From contig NZ_WOFO01000010.1 of NCBI RefSeq assembly GCF_010993705.1, positions 155,126 to 219,125 of the forward strand: DNA of 64,000 bases. Direction: 5' to 3'. Under the pieces are notes generated by a model. The model made no database searches and was not told the origin of the DNA. It worked only from the letters and a program-made list of their open reading frames with translations. The DNA comes from Cyclobacterium sp. SYSU L10401. GTDB taxonomy: Bacteria > Bacteroidota > Bacteroidia > Cytophagales > Cyclobacteriaceae. Positions 52,094 through 61,689 of the stretch are shown here, piece by piece (position 1 is the first letter of the stretch; each line of letters opens with the position of its first letter). The position numbers were made by a program, and so were the translations under genes.

Positions 52094-52753
52094 ATGAGAT
52101 TGCTACAAGCCATAAAGAAAAATTTTTACAATTACTACACGCAGAAGCACGGTCTGATCCCTAAACCCAAATTTGAGGAGATGCCTGTTCCCGAAATAGG
52201 ATACAAATACTTGGAAAACGGGAAATTGCTGTCCACTAGAGAACAGTTGTTAGCACTTCTTCCTCAAAACGGAATAGTAGCTGAATTGGGAGTTAACCAA
52301 GGGGATTTCAGTAGGATGATTTTAGATGTCAATCTTCCTGCTACATTACATCTTGTAGATGTTTGGAAAAGCGAGCGATATCCCAAAAAGCTTTTTTATG
52401 AAGTAAGCCAGAAATTCCGAACAGAAATTAGAAAAGGAAAAGTGGTGATCAATAGGGGGTTATCCACTGATGTAGTGGATCAATTTCCAGACCGGTATTT
52501 CGATTGGATTTATATTGATACGGCCCATAACTACAAGACAACTAAGCTGGAACTTGAGCAGTATAAAAATAAAATAAAGGAGGGAGGAATCATTGCCGGA
52601 CACGATTTTATTGTGGGGGAAATCGATGTGCCTTGGAAGTATGGAGTGATAGAAGCAGTGTATGAATTTTGTTTAGAGCATGATTGGGAAATAATTTACC
52701 TAACTATGGAAAGGAGCATTTCTCCTAGTTTTGCCATTAGACAAATTTCATGA
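52094..52753 (+). CDS. Class I SAM-dependent methyltransferase
   Basis: 219 residues; VAELGVNQGDFSRMIL near 58 is motif I, then LHLVDVWKS, FDWIYIDTAHNYKTTKLEL and GGIIAGHDF, the Methyltransf_24-like type found in glycan loci. Overlaps the next start by four bases (ATGA). Confidence 0.82.
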   Translation: MRLLQAIKKNFYNYYTQKHGLIPKPKFEEMPVPEIGYKYLENGKLLSTREQLLALLPQNGIVAELGVNQGDFSRMILDVNLPATLHLVDVWKSERYPKKLFYEVSQKFRTEIRKGKVVINRGLSTDVVDQFPDRYFDWIYIDTAHNYKTTKLELEQYKNKIKEGGIIAGHDFIVGEIDVPWKYGVIEAVYEFCLEHDWEIIYLTMERSISPSFAIRQIS

Positions 52754-53706
52754 GTGTAAAACCGTTGGTTTCCATTATTATCCCGGTATATAATAAAGCC
52801 TTATTCATCCGGGAAACGTTAGATTCGGCGTTGAAACAGACTTATCCTCAAATTGAAATAATTACTGTAAATGACGGAAGCACTGATGATTCTTTGAGAA
52901 TTTTGAAGGAATATGCCGTACAATTTCCTGATCGGATCAAACTGGTTGACTCGGAAAACCAAGGTGTGTCTGCAGCAACCAATTTGGGAATTCAAGCGGC
53001 CAAAGGGGAATACATCCAATTTCTGGATGCAGATGATATTCTTTCCCGCGATAAAATTGAGCAGCAGCTTAATTTGCTTGAAGGCAATGGTTATGAAGTA
53101 ATGTCTTCCTGTGAATGGAAAAACTTTAAAAAATCTGTCGAAGAAACTAGTTTGATCCCTTATAAAATTTTCAGGGATTTTGATTCAGGGTTAGAAGTTT
53201 TGTTACGTTTTTGGAATCATCAAGAAATGATGGCTATCTCATCTTGGTTAACGCACAGGCATCTTATTGAAAAAGCTGGTCCTTGGAATGAGTCCTTGAT
53301 TATCAATCAGGACGGAGAGTTTTTTTGCAGGGTTTTGGCTCATGCAAGTCAAGTCTTGTATGAGCCTAAAGGAAAAGTATTTTACAGACAACCCGGACAG
53401 GAAAATGTCAGCCAGCAAAAGTCAACCAAAGCTGCCCGCTCTTTGCTGGATTCACATATTAGTTATGAGAAGATTGTATTGGAGATTGAAGACTCGCACC
53501 GGGTGCGAACGGCACTAAAAAAGGTTTACCTGAAATTCTTGTATGATACTTTCCCTGAAAACCCACTCTTATTGTCAGAAGCAAAAAACAGGATAAAGCA
53601 ACTTGGGGTAAAGCAATCAATACTCATTGGTGGTCCAAAATTCCAGTTTATGTCCAAGTATCTGGGATTTGAAACAGCATTAAAGCTTAAGCGCTTGATC
53701 AATTAA
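52750..53706 (+). CDS. GT2 glycosyltransferase
   Basis: 318 residues: VSIIIPVYNKALFIRETLDS, VNDGSTDDS and the metal motif FLDADDIL, followed by SSWLTHRHLIEKAGPWNESL and NQDGEFFCRVL, which hold the catalytic-base-like aspartate of GT2. It shares its layout with the next gene, suggesting an old duplication. Confidence 0.87.
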   Translation: MSVKPLVSIIIPVYNKALFIRETLDSALKQTYPQIEIITVNDGSTDDSLRILKEYAVQFPDRIKLVDSENQGVSAATNLGIQAAKGEYIQFLDADDILSRDKIEQQLNLLEGNGYEVMSSCEWKNFKKSVEETSLIPYKIFRDFDSGLEVLLRFWNHQEMMAISSWLTHRHLIEKAGPWNESLIINQDGEFFCRVLAHASQVLYEPKGKVFYRQPGQENVSQQKSTKAARSLLDSHISYEKIVLEIEDSHRVRTALKKVYLKFLYDTFPENPLLLSEAKNRIKQLGVKQSILIGGPKFQFMSKYLGFETALKLKRLIN

Positions 53707-53724
53707 TTTTAAATCAATCTCTGT

Positions 53725-54663
53725 TTGTTTTCCATTGTCATTCCACTTTTTAATAAAAAAAAATTTATTTGCAGGGCACTGGATTCCGTTTTTGAACAGC
53801 GTTTCAAGGAATTTGAAGTGATTGTGGTGGATGACGGGTCCGCTGATGGAGGAGGAGATTTGGTAGAGGAGCAGTATAAGGAAAGGGTAAAATTGATTCG
53901 ACAGGAAAATCAAGGAGTTTCCCCGGCAAGAAATAAAGGAATCCAAGTGGCAAAATATTCCTACATCGCTTTTTTGGATGCAGACGACTACTGGCACCCT
54001 GATTATTTGGGATTTGTCGCAATGGTGATTGAAGAAAATCCTAATGTTGGGATTATTGGTTGTCATTATGATTCTTTTCAACTGGAAAAGAAGCCCAGGC
54101 TTACCTATTTCAGACTGGAAAATTATTTCAAAGAGGCCGTTCACAATATAAGGTTCTTCACTTCAGCAACCTGTGTCAAAAAAGAATTTTTCGAAAATCA
54201 ACCTGGTTTTGATTCAAATTTAAAACTGGGAGAAGATATAGATGTTTGGTTGAGGGCATCATTATTTTTTGGAGATGGGATTTATATCGAAAATACCCTG
54301 GTGTACTATAGCCAGGAGGATTCATCACGTGCAACAGGTAAATCCTATCCTTTAGATCAGACGCTAATTCCAAAAGTGTTGAACAAAAATTATTATACGA
54401 ATTCAATAGCTGATTCCTCTTGTTCACCAAAGACATTTATTGAGTTTCAGAGCAAATGGGTCTATTTGAATTTGTATCAGCATTATCTCAGCAATGATAC
54501 TCGAATTGGGAAAGTTCTTTCCCGAATTCCAAGGAGGTATTTTTTAATTCATGCAATTTATTCTATTCCTGTCAGGGTCTTAAAGCCTGTTTTTTCCAGC
54601 AATCGCTTATCTGCTATATTTAGAAACTACATGAAATTTTGTTTTCGGTACGTCTATACCTGA
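53725..54663 (+). CDS. GT2 glycosyltransferase
   Basis: 312 residues from a TTG start giving MFSIVIPLFNKKKFI. VDDGSADGG and FLDADDYWHPDY are the nucleotide and metal sites; KLGEDIDVWLRA carries the catalytic-type aspartate. It has the VSPARNKGI block as in the GT2 upstream. A basic, aromatic C-terminus could bind the membrane. Confidence 0.86.
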   Translation: MFSIVIPLFNKKKFICRALDSVFEQRFKEFEVIVVDDGSADGGGDLVEEQYKERVKLIRQENQGVSPARNKGIQVAKYSYIAFLDADDYWHPDYLGFVAMVIEENPNVGIIGCHYDSFQLEKKPRLTYFRLENYFKEAVHNIRFFTSATCVKKEFFENQPGFDSNLKLGEDIDVWLRASLFFGDGIYIENTLVYYSQEDSSRATGKSYPLDQTLIPKVLNKNYYTNSIADSSCSPKTFIEFQSKWVYLNLYQHYLSNDTRIGKVLSRIPRRYFLIHAIYSIPVRVLKPVFSSNRLSAIFRNYMKFCFRYVYT

Positions 54664-54664
54664 C

Positions 54665-55756
54665 ATGAAGGTTATCAGGGTAGTATCTGAATTGGATTTT
54701 GGCGGAGTGGAACAAGTGCTTGCCAATTCTATTCCCGAAATCGCAGGGAACAAAGAGATGGATATTTCCATTATCGTGTTGGGCAAAGGAGGGAAGGTAG
54801 CGCAGGAATTAATTCAGCAGGGGATAATGGTAAACGTCTTGAATCTAAACCCACGTATTCCCAATTTTGGTTTAATTTTGAAGCTTAAACAAATTTTCCT
54901 TGAGTCAAATCCTGAGGTAGTCCATAGTCAGGGTGCTGAAGCAAATTTTCACGGAATTCTGGCGGCTAACTGGGCAGGAATAAAACGAATTGTAGGAGAG
55001 GAGATAGGCATTCCTAACCACCATTCTTATTGGAAATATATTTTTAGATGGGTGTATTCAAAAGCCCATGTCATAATTGGCATTTCGGAGGCTGTAAAAA
55101 CTGCGATGGTTGGAATGGGAGAAGTTAAAGAAGAAAAGGTGCTGGTGGTTTATAATCCGGTGAGCGAGGTGAAAAGAGACCGTTTGGATGCTCCAAAGAA
55201 TGAAAATGCAATGCATCCGACAGTATTTGTAACGACGGGAAGGCTTGTTAAAATAAAGAATCTGGATACCCTATTAAAGGTATTCTCCAAACTGGTTCAC
55301 GATAATCCTCAAAAATTGGTTGAACTATGGATTGTTGGCGATGGCCCTGAAAGGCAGCATTTAGAACAATTGGCATTTGATTTGGAAATAAATGACAAGG
55401 TTAAATTTTTTGGCTTCCAGGAGGATGTATATAGCGTTCTGAAGCAGGCAGATTATTTTGTGTTACCCTCGTTTAGCGAGGGGTCTTCCGTATCCTTGGT
55501 GGAGGCGATGGTTTCCGGTTTACCTTCCATTGTCACAGAAGTGGGAGGTACCCTTGAAATTCTGGGTAGCAGTCAATCCGGTGTTTTGATTAATCCACGC
55601 AAATCCACGTCTATTTTAGATGCCATGAACTATTTTCTGAATTTTGCAGAATCGGAAAAGATTGAGCTGGGGCAACGGGCAAAAATCGAGGCCCAAAGAT
55701 TTTCAGTACAAAGCTACCTCAATCACCTTCTTCAAATTTACCAGTTTCCGGGTTGA
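54665..55756 (+). CDS. GT4 glycosyltransferase
   Basis: 363 residues, starting one base after the previous stop. RVVSELDFGGVEQVLAN is the usual start of GT4 proteins with a GGxE loop, followed by VHSQGAEANFHGI, VFVTTGRLVKIKNLDTLL and SEGSSVSLVEAMVSGLPSIV with the E-x7-E donor motif. It is a sister of the following gene, with which it overlaps by four bases. Confidence 0.88.
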   Translation: MKVIRVVSELDFGGVEQVLANSIPEIAGNKEMDISIIVLGKGGKVAQELIQQGIMVNVLNLNPRIPNFGLILKLKQIFLESNPEVVHSQGAEANFHGILAANWAGIKRIVGEEIGIPNHHSYWKYIFRWVYSKAHVIIGISEAVKTAMVGMGEVKEEKVLVVYNPVSEVKRDRLDAPKNENAMHPTVFVTTGRLVKIKNLDTLLKVFSKLVHDNPQKLVELWIVGDGPERQHLEQLAFDLEINDKVKFFGFQEDVYSVLKQADYFVLPSFSEGSSVSLVEAMVSGLPSIVTEVGGTLEILGSSQSGVLINPRKSTSILDAMNYFLNFAESEKIELGQRAKIEAQRFSVQSYLNHLLQIYQFPG

Positions 55757-56880
55757 GAAAGATTCGGGTACTACATTGCCTGGAAACCATTGCGTCCGGA
55801 GGGGTTGAACAGACCTTGCTTACCTTAATAAAAGGCTTAGATAAAAATAGGTTTGACCATAAAATTATTTGTACCTGGCAAGGAGGACCAGTTGCAGAAG
55901 CTTTAAATAGTGAAGAGGTCGAAGTGATCGCTATAGGCTCATTTAAGTCTCCATTCGAGTTCAGAAAACTATGTAAAGTCGTCCAGATAGTTAAAAAATA
56001 CAAACCAGATATTATTCACGGAGCCGTATTTGAGGGAATGACCATGGCTACCGTAGGTGGTTTTTTCGGGAAGGATCCGGTGATTATTTTAGAAGAGACA
56101 TCTGATCCACAAAACCGGTCAGGAAAGGCAAATTGGCTCTTGCGGCAATACGCCAAATTTGGGGATGCATTTCAAGCGATTTCCCATGATGTGGGAGAAT
56201 ACCTAAAGAACGTCACAAAAATAGATCCCAATTTAGTTTATGTGATTCCCAATGGATTACCCATGCCTTCATTCGTTAGTGAAGAAGTGCTCCGAAAGAC
56301 CAGGTTTTCTCTTTCCCTTGCGCCAGACGATCTGGTCATTGGTTTTGTTGGAAGACTATATGATGATCACAAACGGGTGTCGGATTTAATCAAAGCCATT
56401 TCCCTTCTTAATGTTCCAAATGTAAAATTGTTAATAGTAGGAGAAGGAAAAGACAGGAAAGTATTGGAAAAACAAGTCGAAAATTTAAATCTTGAGAAAA
56501 CGGTAATTTTTTTAGGCTACCATTCTAAACCTGATTTATTTTATCAGTTAATGGATATTTTTTGTATTCCTTCGAGTCGAGAAGGCTTTGGATTGGTAGC
56601 AGTAGAGGCGATGTTACATAAATTACCCGTAATTGCCAGGGCAGTAGGTGGGTTAAAAGATATTGTGATTGATGGTAAAACCGGTTATTTGGTGAAACCC
56701 AAATCACATAAGGATCTCGCAGATAAGATTAATGAGTTAGTCCATGATTCACAACTTAGGGTAACCTTTGGAGAGGCAGGTTATGTCAGGGCAAAAGAAA
56801 AATTTACAGCAGATCGCTATTGCCTGGAAGTTGAAAATTTGTATAACACCCTTTTAAAAAAGAAAGGCTTTCTGCATTAG
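55753..56880 (+). CDS. GT4 glycosyltransferase
   Basis: 375 residues from a TTG overlapping the previous stop. RVLHCLETIASGGVEQTLL, then GFVGRLYDDHKRVSDLI, LLIVGEGKDRKVLE and REGFGLVAVEAMLHKLPVIA with E-x7-E. Last of the AT-rich glycosyltransferases; the membrane protein that follows after 51 bases rises in GC along its length. Confidence 0.88.
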   Translation: MRKIRVLHCLETIASGGVEQTLLTLIKGLDKNRFDHKIICTWQGGPVAEALNSEEVEVIAIGSFKSPFEFRKLCKVVQIVKKYKPDIIHGAVFEGMTMATVGGFFGKDPVIILEETSDPQNRSGKANWLLRQYAKFGDAFQAISHDVGEYLKNVTKIDPNLVYVIPNGLPMPSFVSEEVLRKTRFSLSLAPDDLVIGFVGRLYDDHKRVSDLIKAISLLNVPNVKLLIVGEGKDRKVLEKQVENLNLEKTVIFLGYHSKPDLFYQLMDIFCIPSSREGFGLVAVEAMLHKLPVIARAVGGLKDIVIDGKTGYLVKPKSHKDLADKINELVHDSQLRVTFGEAGYVRAKEKFTADRYCLEVENLYNTLLKKKGFLH

Positions 56881-56931
56881 GCTCATATTATTGAAAATCC
56901 CTTCCAGAATTTTGATTTATTTTAAGGTATT

Positions 56932-58173
56932 TTGTTAGACATTATTTTTATTGTAATTGGATTGATTGCCCTGGTGAATTCAAACAACACGATGGCGAAA
57001 AAATTTCGATTGCCATATAAGTATGAAATCCACCTACACTATTTATTGTTTTACCATCTGTTTTTCAGTGTTTTTTTTACCTGGTATATTTTGAATTTTG
57101 GGGGAGATTCCCAAGGCTATTGGCGATTGGGAATGCAGCAGGTCCTGGTTAGAGACCCCAGCTGGATGAAATATTTTGGTACAAGTACTACTTTTATTTT
57201 GTGGTTATGTTATGTCCCAGCCAAAGTGATTGGGCTTAATTATATCACTGGAAATATATTGTTCGGGTTTTTAGGCTTTATCGGTATCCGGTATATTTAT
57301 GTGATGGTTGCTGAATACTTTCCAACCAACCATAAAGTACTTAATATCCCTTTGTTTCCGTATGTTTTTTATTTTTTGAACCTCCATTTCTGGACCGCAG
57401 GGGTTGGGAAGGACGCGATCTGTTTTTGGGGCATCGCCTGGTTTCTCTTTGCCTTGCAAAAATACCAGTCCCGTTGGTGGGAAGCGTTAATCGCCTTGTT
57501 TTTTGTATATATGGCAAGACCTCATATGGGGCAAGCCTTGATTGGCGGAGCAGCAATAGCCATTTTGCTTGGTAGTCACATGAGAATTCAATATAAAGTG
57601 GTGCTAGGGCTAATTGCTGCAGCAGGAACATTTTACCTTTTAAGCAGCACGGCTGAATTTTTGAAGTTAGAAGAGTTGAGTCTTGAAAGTCTAAATGAAA
57701 TGAGTATGACAACTGCCCGGAATCTAAGCAGAGGTCACGTAGGTTCAGCAGTGGATATTTCCTCCTATTCCTTACCGATGAAGGCATTTACCTATTTGTT
57801 CAGGCCTTTATTTTTGGATGCACACAATTTTGTGGCCTTATTCAGTTCTGTTGAAAATGCCCTTTACCTCTGGTTAAGCCTATTTATCTACCAAAACTGG
57901 AAACCTGAGGCCATCCGAGATATGCCGCTGTTTTTGAAGGCGGGAATTATTACGTTTATTCCGGTAACCTTTGCCTTTATGAATGCCTTAAGTAACCTGG
58001 GGGTCGTGATGCGCATGAAAAACATGACCATGATCTACTTTATGTTGTTCTGCTTCTACCTGATCGTGCACAATAAAAAGCAACGCTACCTGCGGGCCAT
58101 GGACAGAAAACGGTTCTTCCAGCGGAGGCAGGCCATTATTGATCAGAAAAAGGCCCTTGCTCAAGAGAATTGA
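56932..58173 (+). CDS. Wzy/EpsG-like polysaccharide polymerase
   Basis: 413 residues from a TTG start, with about ten hydrophobic helices and a large loop around 225-285. FGGDSQGYWRLG near 58, NLHFWTAGVGKDAICFWG near 145 and MARPHMGQALI near 190 recur nearly unchanged in the protein at 60507-61682, so the two are paralogues. Such proteins join lipid-linked repeats outside the inner membrane. The 3' part of the gene (from ~57.9 kb) has higher GC than its 5' part. The C-terminus is basic and cytoplasmic. Confidence 0.78.
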   Translation: MLDIIFIVIGLIALVNSNNTMAKKFRLPYKYEIHLHYLLFYHLFFSVFFTWYILNFGGDSQGYWRLGMQQVLVRDPSWMKYFGTSTTFILWLCYVPAKVIGLNYITGNILFGFLGFIGIRYIYVMVAEYFPTNHKVLNIPLFPYVFYFLNLHFWTAGVGKDAICFWGIAWFLFALQKYQSRWWEALIALFFVYMARPHMGQALIGGAAIAILLGSHMRIQYKVVLGLIAAAGTFYLLSSTAEFLKLEELSLESLNEMSMTTARNLSRGHVGSAVDISSYSLPMKAFTYLFRPLFLDAHNFVALFSSVENALYLWLSLFIYQNWKPEAIRDMPLFLKAGIITFIPVTFAFMNALSNLGVVMRMKNMTMIYFMLFCFYLIVHNKKQRYLRAMDRKRFFQRRQAIIDQKKALAQEN

Positions 58174-59255
58174 TGAAAAAAATCCTTTTCTTGCCCAAAT
58201 ACCCCAGAAAAGGCGCCAGCAGCCGCTTGAGAACCTATCAGTTTTTACCCTTATGGGAGGCTTCCGGAGTGGAGGTGACTGTAGCCCCCTTTTTTACCCC
58301 CGATTACCTGGATACTATCTATTCCAACAGAAGGCCCGGGTACCTGCATGTGCTGGCTTGCTATTGGCGCAGGTTAAAGGTGCTACTGAGTGCCGGCCGC
58401 TACCAGGTAGTGTGTGTGGAAAAGGAATTGTTTCCTTACTTTCCTGCATTTCCTGAATGGTTGCTTTCCCGCTTCAAGGGCTATTGGGTGGATTATGACG
58501 ATGCCGTTTTTCACAATTACGATCGGGCAAAATATACCCTGGTCTCCCTGTTGATGCCGCGTAAAATTGACCGGGTGATGCAATGGGCAGCTGTCGTCAC
58601 TGCCGGCAATGACTACCTGATGCAGCGGGCACAGGCAGCCAGAGCAAAAAAGATATTGCATTTCCCAACCGTAATCGATCCTTTACGCTACCAAAAAAAA
58701 GTACATGCAGACAAGGATACCGTGACCATCGGCTGGATAGGTTCACCCAGCACCCTGAAATACCTGATGGACCTGCTTCCGGTTTTGGAAATCCTGCACA
58801 AAGAATTTGATGTTGAGCTACTGCTCATCAATGGAAAAACTGCACCTGCCTATAGCGGAAAGGTAAGAACCATTCCCTGGTCCGAAGCGGAAGAAGCAGC
58901 TGCCCTGCTGCAAATGGATATCGGCATCATGCCCCTGCCTGACAATCCCTGGGAAAGGGGCAAATGTGCCTACAAGCTGATCCAATACATGGCCTGCGGA
59001 CTGCCGGTGGTGGCCTCCCCCGTGGGCATGAATAAGGATGTGGTGGTACAGGGCATCAATGGATTTCTGGCACAAACCGAAACCGAATGGATAGAAGCCC
59101 TCGGACAACTGATAGCAGATTGGAGCCTGAGAAAAGCCTTTGGCGAAAAGGGCCACCAACTGGTTTTGGAAAAATATACCCTGCAACAGCAATTCAAAAA
59201 AATGGAAGCCCTGGTGAATGAGCTGGAAAATAAATTGCCCGAAAATGCCCATTAA
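58173..59255 (+). CDS. Glycosyltransferase, GT4-like
   Basis: 360 residues from the ATG at 58173, sharing one base with the previous stop. FLPKYPRKGASSRLRTYQFLP at the start, DYDDAVFHNYD, then TIGWIGSPSTLKYL and IGIMPLPDNPWERGKCAYKLIQYMACGLPVVASP form a GT-B protein; the EX7E glutamates are replaced by a KCAYKLIQYMA block seen in related transferases. GC is back to the level of the left arm. Confidence 0.84.
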   Translation: MKKILFLPKYPRKGASSRLRTYQFLPLWEASGVEVTVAPFFTPDYLDTIYSNRRPGYLHVLACYWRRLKVLLSAGRYQVVCVEKELFPYFPAFPEWLLSRFKGYWVDYDDAVFHNYDRAKYTLVSLLMPRKIDRVMQWAAVVTAGNDYLMQRAQAARAKKILHFPTVIDPLRYQKKVHADKDTVTIGWIGSPSTLKYLMDLLPVLEILHKEFDVELLLINGKTAPAYSGKVRTIPWSEAEEAAALLQMDIGIMPLPDNPWERGKCAYKLIQYMACGLPVVASPVGMNKDVVVQGINGFLAQTETEWIEALGQLIADWSLRKAFGEKGHQLVLEKYTLQQQFKKMEALVNELENKLPENAH

Positions 59256-59309
59256 GCGGTATGCTTGCAGCCCGGGGATTGAACCTGCCATGCAATTCCG
59301 GACCCTCCC

Positions 59310-60503
59310 ATGAACATCCTCTTTGTCTCCTGGGATTCCGATCAAACCAACTACCTGGAAAACCTGTTTTTCCCCATTTTCCGGGGCATACAAGATAGGC
59401 GAGGCTGGCAGTTTCATGTCATGCAATTTTCCTGGGCAGGGCCCGCCGAGGTGGAAAGGATCCGCTCTCTGGCCAGGGAATGGGGAATCTGCTACCGGCA
59501 TGTTGTGGTTCACCGCAAGCCTGCTGCGGCAGTGGGTGCTATCTGGACCATGGTACAGGGGAGAAGGGCCCTTAAAAAATACCTGCAAGAGCATCCCATC
59601 ACCTGTTTGATGCCCCGGGCTACCCTTCCTGCCCTGATGGTGAACCTGCTTGGGGGATGGCTGCAAAACAAAGGCATTTCCATCGTTTTTGATGCCGACG
59701 GATTACCCATTCAGGAGCGGGTGGATTTTGCAGGGCTAAAACCCGGCAGCCTGCAGTACCGCTGGTTAAAAAATGCAGAAACAAAAATGCTTGCCCGTGC
59801 AGATAAAGTATTGACCAGAACAAATAAAGCGATTCAGATTCACGGTCAATCCCTGAGAGAAAATGATCCGTCCAGGTTTTATCGCATCTCCAATGGGCGG
59901 GATCCCGGCTTTTTCAAACCGGATCCTGAAAAAAGGGCCGCCCTCCGCAAGGAACTGGGCGTAGCCGAAGATGGCCTGCTTTGGATCTATTCCGGAAGCC
60001 TGGGACCTCCTTACCAACCGCAGGACATGTTGCGGCTGTTCTGGTCTTACCAGCAGCTTCATACGGCAAGCAGGTTTTTATTCCTGGTTCGGGAGGGGAC
60101 AGATCTAAAGGCTGAGATTCCGGCCTACCTGGAGGAGCTGGTATGGATAAAAACGGTTCCATTTCAATCCATTCCTGATTACTATTCGGCCGGGGACCTG
60201 GGCATCAGCCTGAGAAAACCTGCTCCCAGCCTGGCCGGGTTGGCGCCGATCAAGGTGGGTGAATACCTGCTTTCCGGTCTGCCCGTCCTGTTATCCGACG
60301 GAATAGGAGACCTTTCCCAGGAGCTGGGCGGAGAAGCTGCCTGCTTTGTATACAATGACAATACAACTGAATTGCATGCCTGGCTTTCTAGCCTGAAACC
60401 CCAATCCAAAGCTGCCGCCAGGCAGGTAGGAATGGAGAAATTTGGATTGGACCAAAGTGTAAATGCCTATATTCAGGCTTTAGACTCCCTTCAAGCCCAT
60501 TAG
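59310..60503 (+). CDS. Glycosyltransferase, GT4-like
   Basis: 397 residues. NILFVSWDSDQTNYLENLFFP at the start, FDADGLPIQERVDF in the middle, LLWIYSGSLGPPYQPQDML and SLAGLAPIKVGEYLLSGLPVLL at the donor site. It is of the GT-B type found beside Wzy-like proteins in Bacteroidota. Spacing of 54 bases to the gene before and 3 to the next suggests one transcript. Confidence 0.82.
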   Translation: MNILFVSWDSDQTNYLENLFFPIFRGIQDRRGWQFHVMQFSWAGPAEVERIRSLAREWGICYRHVVVHRKPAAAVGAIWTMVQGRRALKKYLQEHPITCLMPRATLPALMVNLLGGWLQNKGISIVFDADGLPIQERVDFAGLKPGSLQYRWLKNAETKMLARADKVLTRTNKAIQIHGQSLRENDPSRFYRISNGRDPGFFKPDPEKRAALRKELGVAEDGLLWIYSGSLGPPYQPQDMLRLFWSYQQLHTASRFLFLVREGTDLKAEIPAYLEELVWIKTVPFQSIPDYYSAGDLGISLRKPAPSLAGLAPIKVGEYLLSGLPVLLSDGIGDLSQELGGEAACFVYNDNTTELHAWLSSLKPQSKAAARQVGMEKFGLDQSVNAYIQALDSLQAH

Positions 60504-60506
60504 CGC

Positions 60507-61682
60507 ATGCAGATTCAGGATGGGGTTTTTATAGGGCTGCTTATTTTTTTTATTTTCAAATTGAATCAAAAATGGGCCAATGTACAGGCTTATTCCCGGA
60601 ACGAGACCCATTTTTTGCAGGTTCTGGGACTTTATCACCTGCTCTTTGCGTTGGTTTTTTATGGATATATCCTCCATTATGGGGGAGACAGTAGCCGGTA
60701 CTGGGAGCTGTCCAGCTTTCCGGTAAAAGAGGCTGGTACCTGGTCCTCCTATTGGGGTACCGGCACGGCCTTTATCCAATGGATCAATTATCCCTTCTCG
60801 CAGATCCTGGATTTGGGGTTTTTGTCGGGAAGCCTGCTGTATGCAGGCATTTCCTTTTTGGGTTTTGCCGGGGCCTTTGACCTGATAAAGGATCAATTTC
60901 AGAAAAATACAGGCAGCTGGCCCGGAAAATACGGCCTGCTGGTGTTGTTTTTACCCAATGTACATTTCTGGACTGCCGGACCAGGCAAGGAGGGGCTCTT
61001 GTTTACCGGCCTGGTGCTGGTATTGCTGGGAATAAAATATTTCCCTTCCCGGGCCTGGCTGATGGTGCCGGGTTTGCTCTTGACCCTTATGGTAAGGCCC
61101 ATACAGGGACTGGTACTGACCATCGCGGTATTGGCGGTCCTGCCCTTTCATCCTGCCCTGAAGCCTTACCGGAAAAAGTTGCTTCCCTGGGCGGGCAGCC
61201 TGATTTTTGCTATCTTCGCCTACCGTTGGATACAGGGAAGTTTGGTATATGGTTTTAATTTTAAATGGATTGGAATGATCATAGATTGGCAAAATGCCTA
61301 CCTGGATTCCTTTGCCGGTCAGAGCAGCATTCCCATGAGGGACTACAGCTTGCCGGAGAAATTCATGGCCCTCTGGTTCAGGCCTTACCTTTGGGAAGTG
61401 AAGGATTTCTGGACATTTGCAGCGGCACTGGAAAACACCCTGGTATTTCTGGTGGCCATTCCTGGGATTTGGGTGATGGCCAAAAGAAAGTTTAAAATCC
61501 GCATACCGACTTTCTATTGGGTGGTGCTGCTTTATGGTGCCCTCATGTCCGTTATTTTTATATTGGCACTCAACAACCTCGGTATCCTTATGCGGATGAA
61601 AAGTATTTTTACCCTTTTTATGGTTTCCTTTTTGCTTGGCCTGGTGGACCGGCCGCTGAAGGAAAATTCACCCAGCCCATAA
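60507..61682 (+). CDS. Wzy/EpsG-like polysaccharide polymerase, second copy
   Basis: 391 residues and about ten hydrophobic helices. It shares HYGGDSSRYWEL, NVHFWTAGPGKEGLLF, MVRPIQGLV, MRDYSLPEKFMALWFRPY and NNLGILMRMKS with the protein at 56932-58173, so the two are clear paralogues about 2.3 kb apart. Two polymerases could join different repeat units or make two polymers. It is GC-rich throughout, unlike the first copy's 5' part. Confidence 0.78.
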   Translation: MQIQDGVFIGLLIFFIFKLNQKWANVQAYSRNETHFLQVLGLYHLLFALVFYGYILHYGGDSSRYWELSSFPVKEAGTWSSYWGTGTAFIQWINYPFSQILDLGFLSGSLLYAGISFLGFAGAFDLIKDQFQKNTGSWPGKYGLLVLFLPNVHFWTAGPGKEGLLFTGLVLVLLGIKYFPSRAWLMVPGLLLTLMVRPIQGLVLTIAVLAVLPFHPALKPYRKKLLPWAGSLIFAIFAYRWIQGSLVYGFNFKWIGMIIDWQNAYLDSFAGQSSIPMRDYSLPEKFMALWFRPYLWEVKDFWTFAAALENTLVFLVAIPGIWVMAKRKFKIRIPTFYWVVLLYGALMSVIFILALNNLGILMRMKSIFTLFMVSFLLGLVDRPLKENSPSP

Positions 61683-61689
61683 ACCGCTG

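Noticed and set aside
58818..59666. 282-codon minus-strand frame
   Set aside because: Covers two glycosyltransferase genes on the other strand; composition is typical of an antisense shadow.
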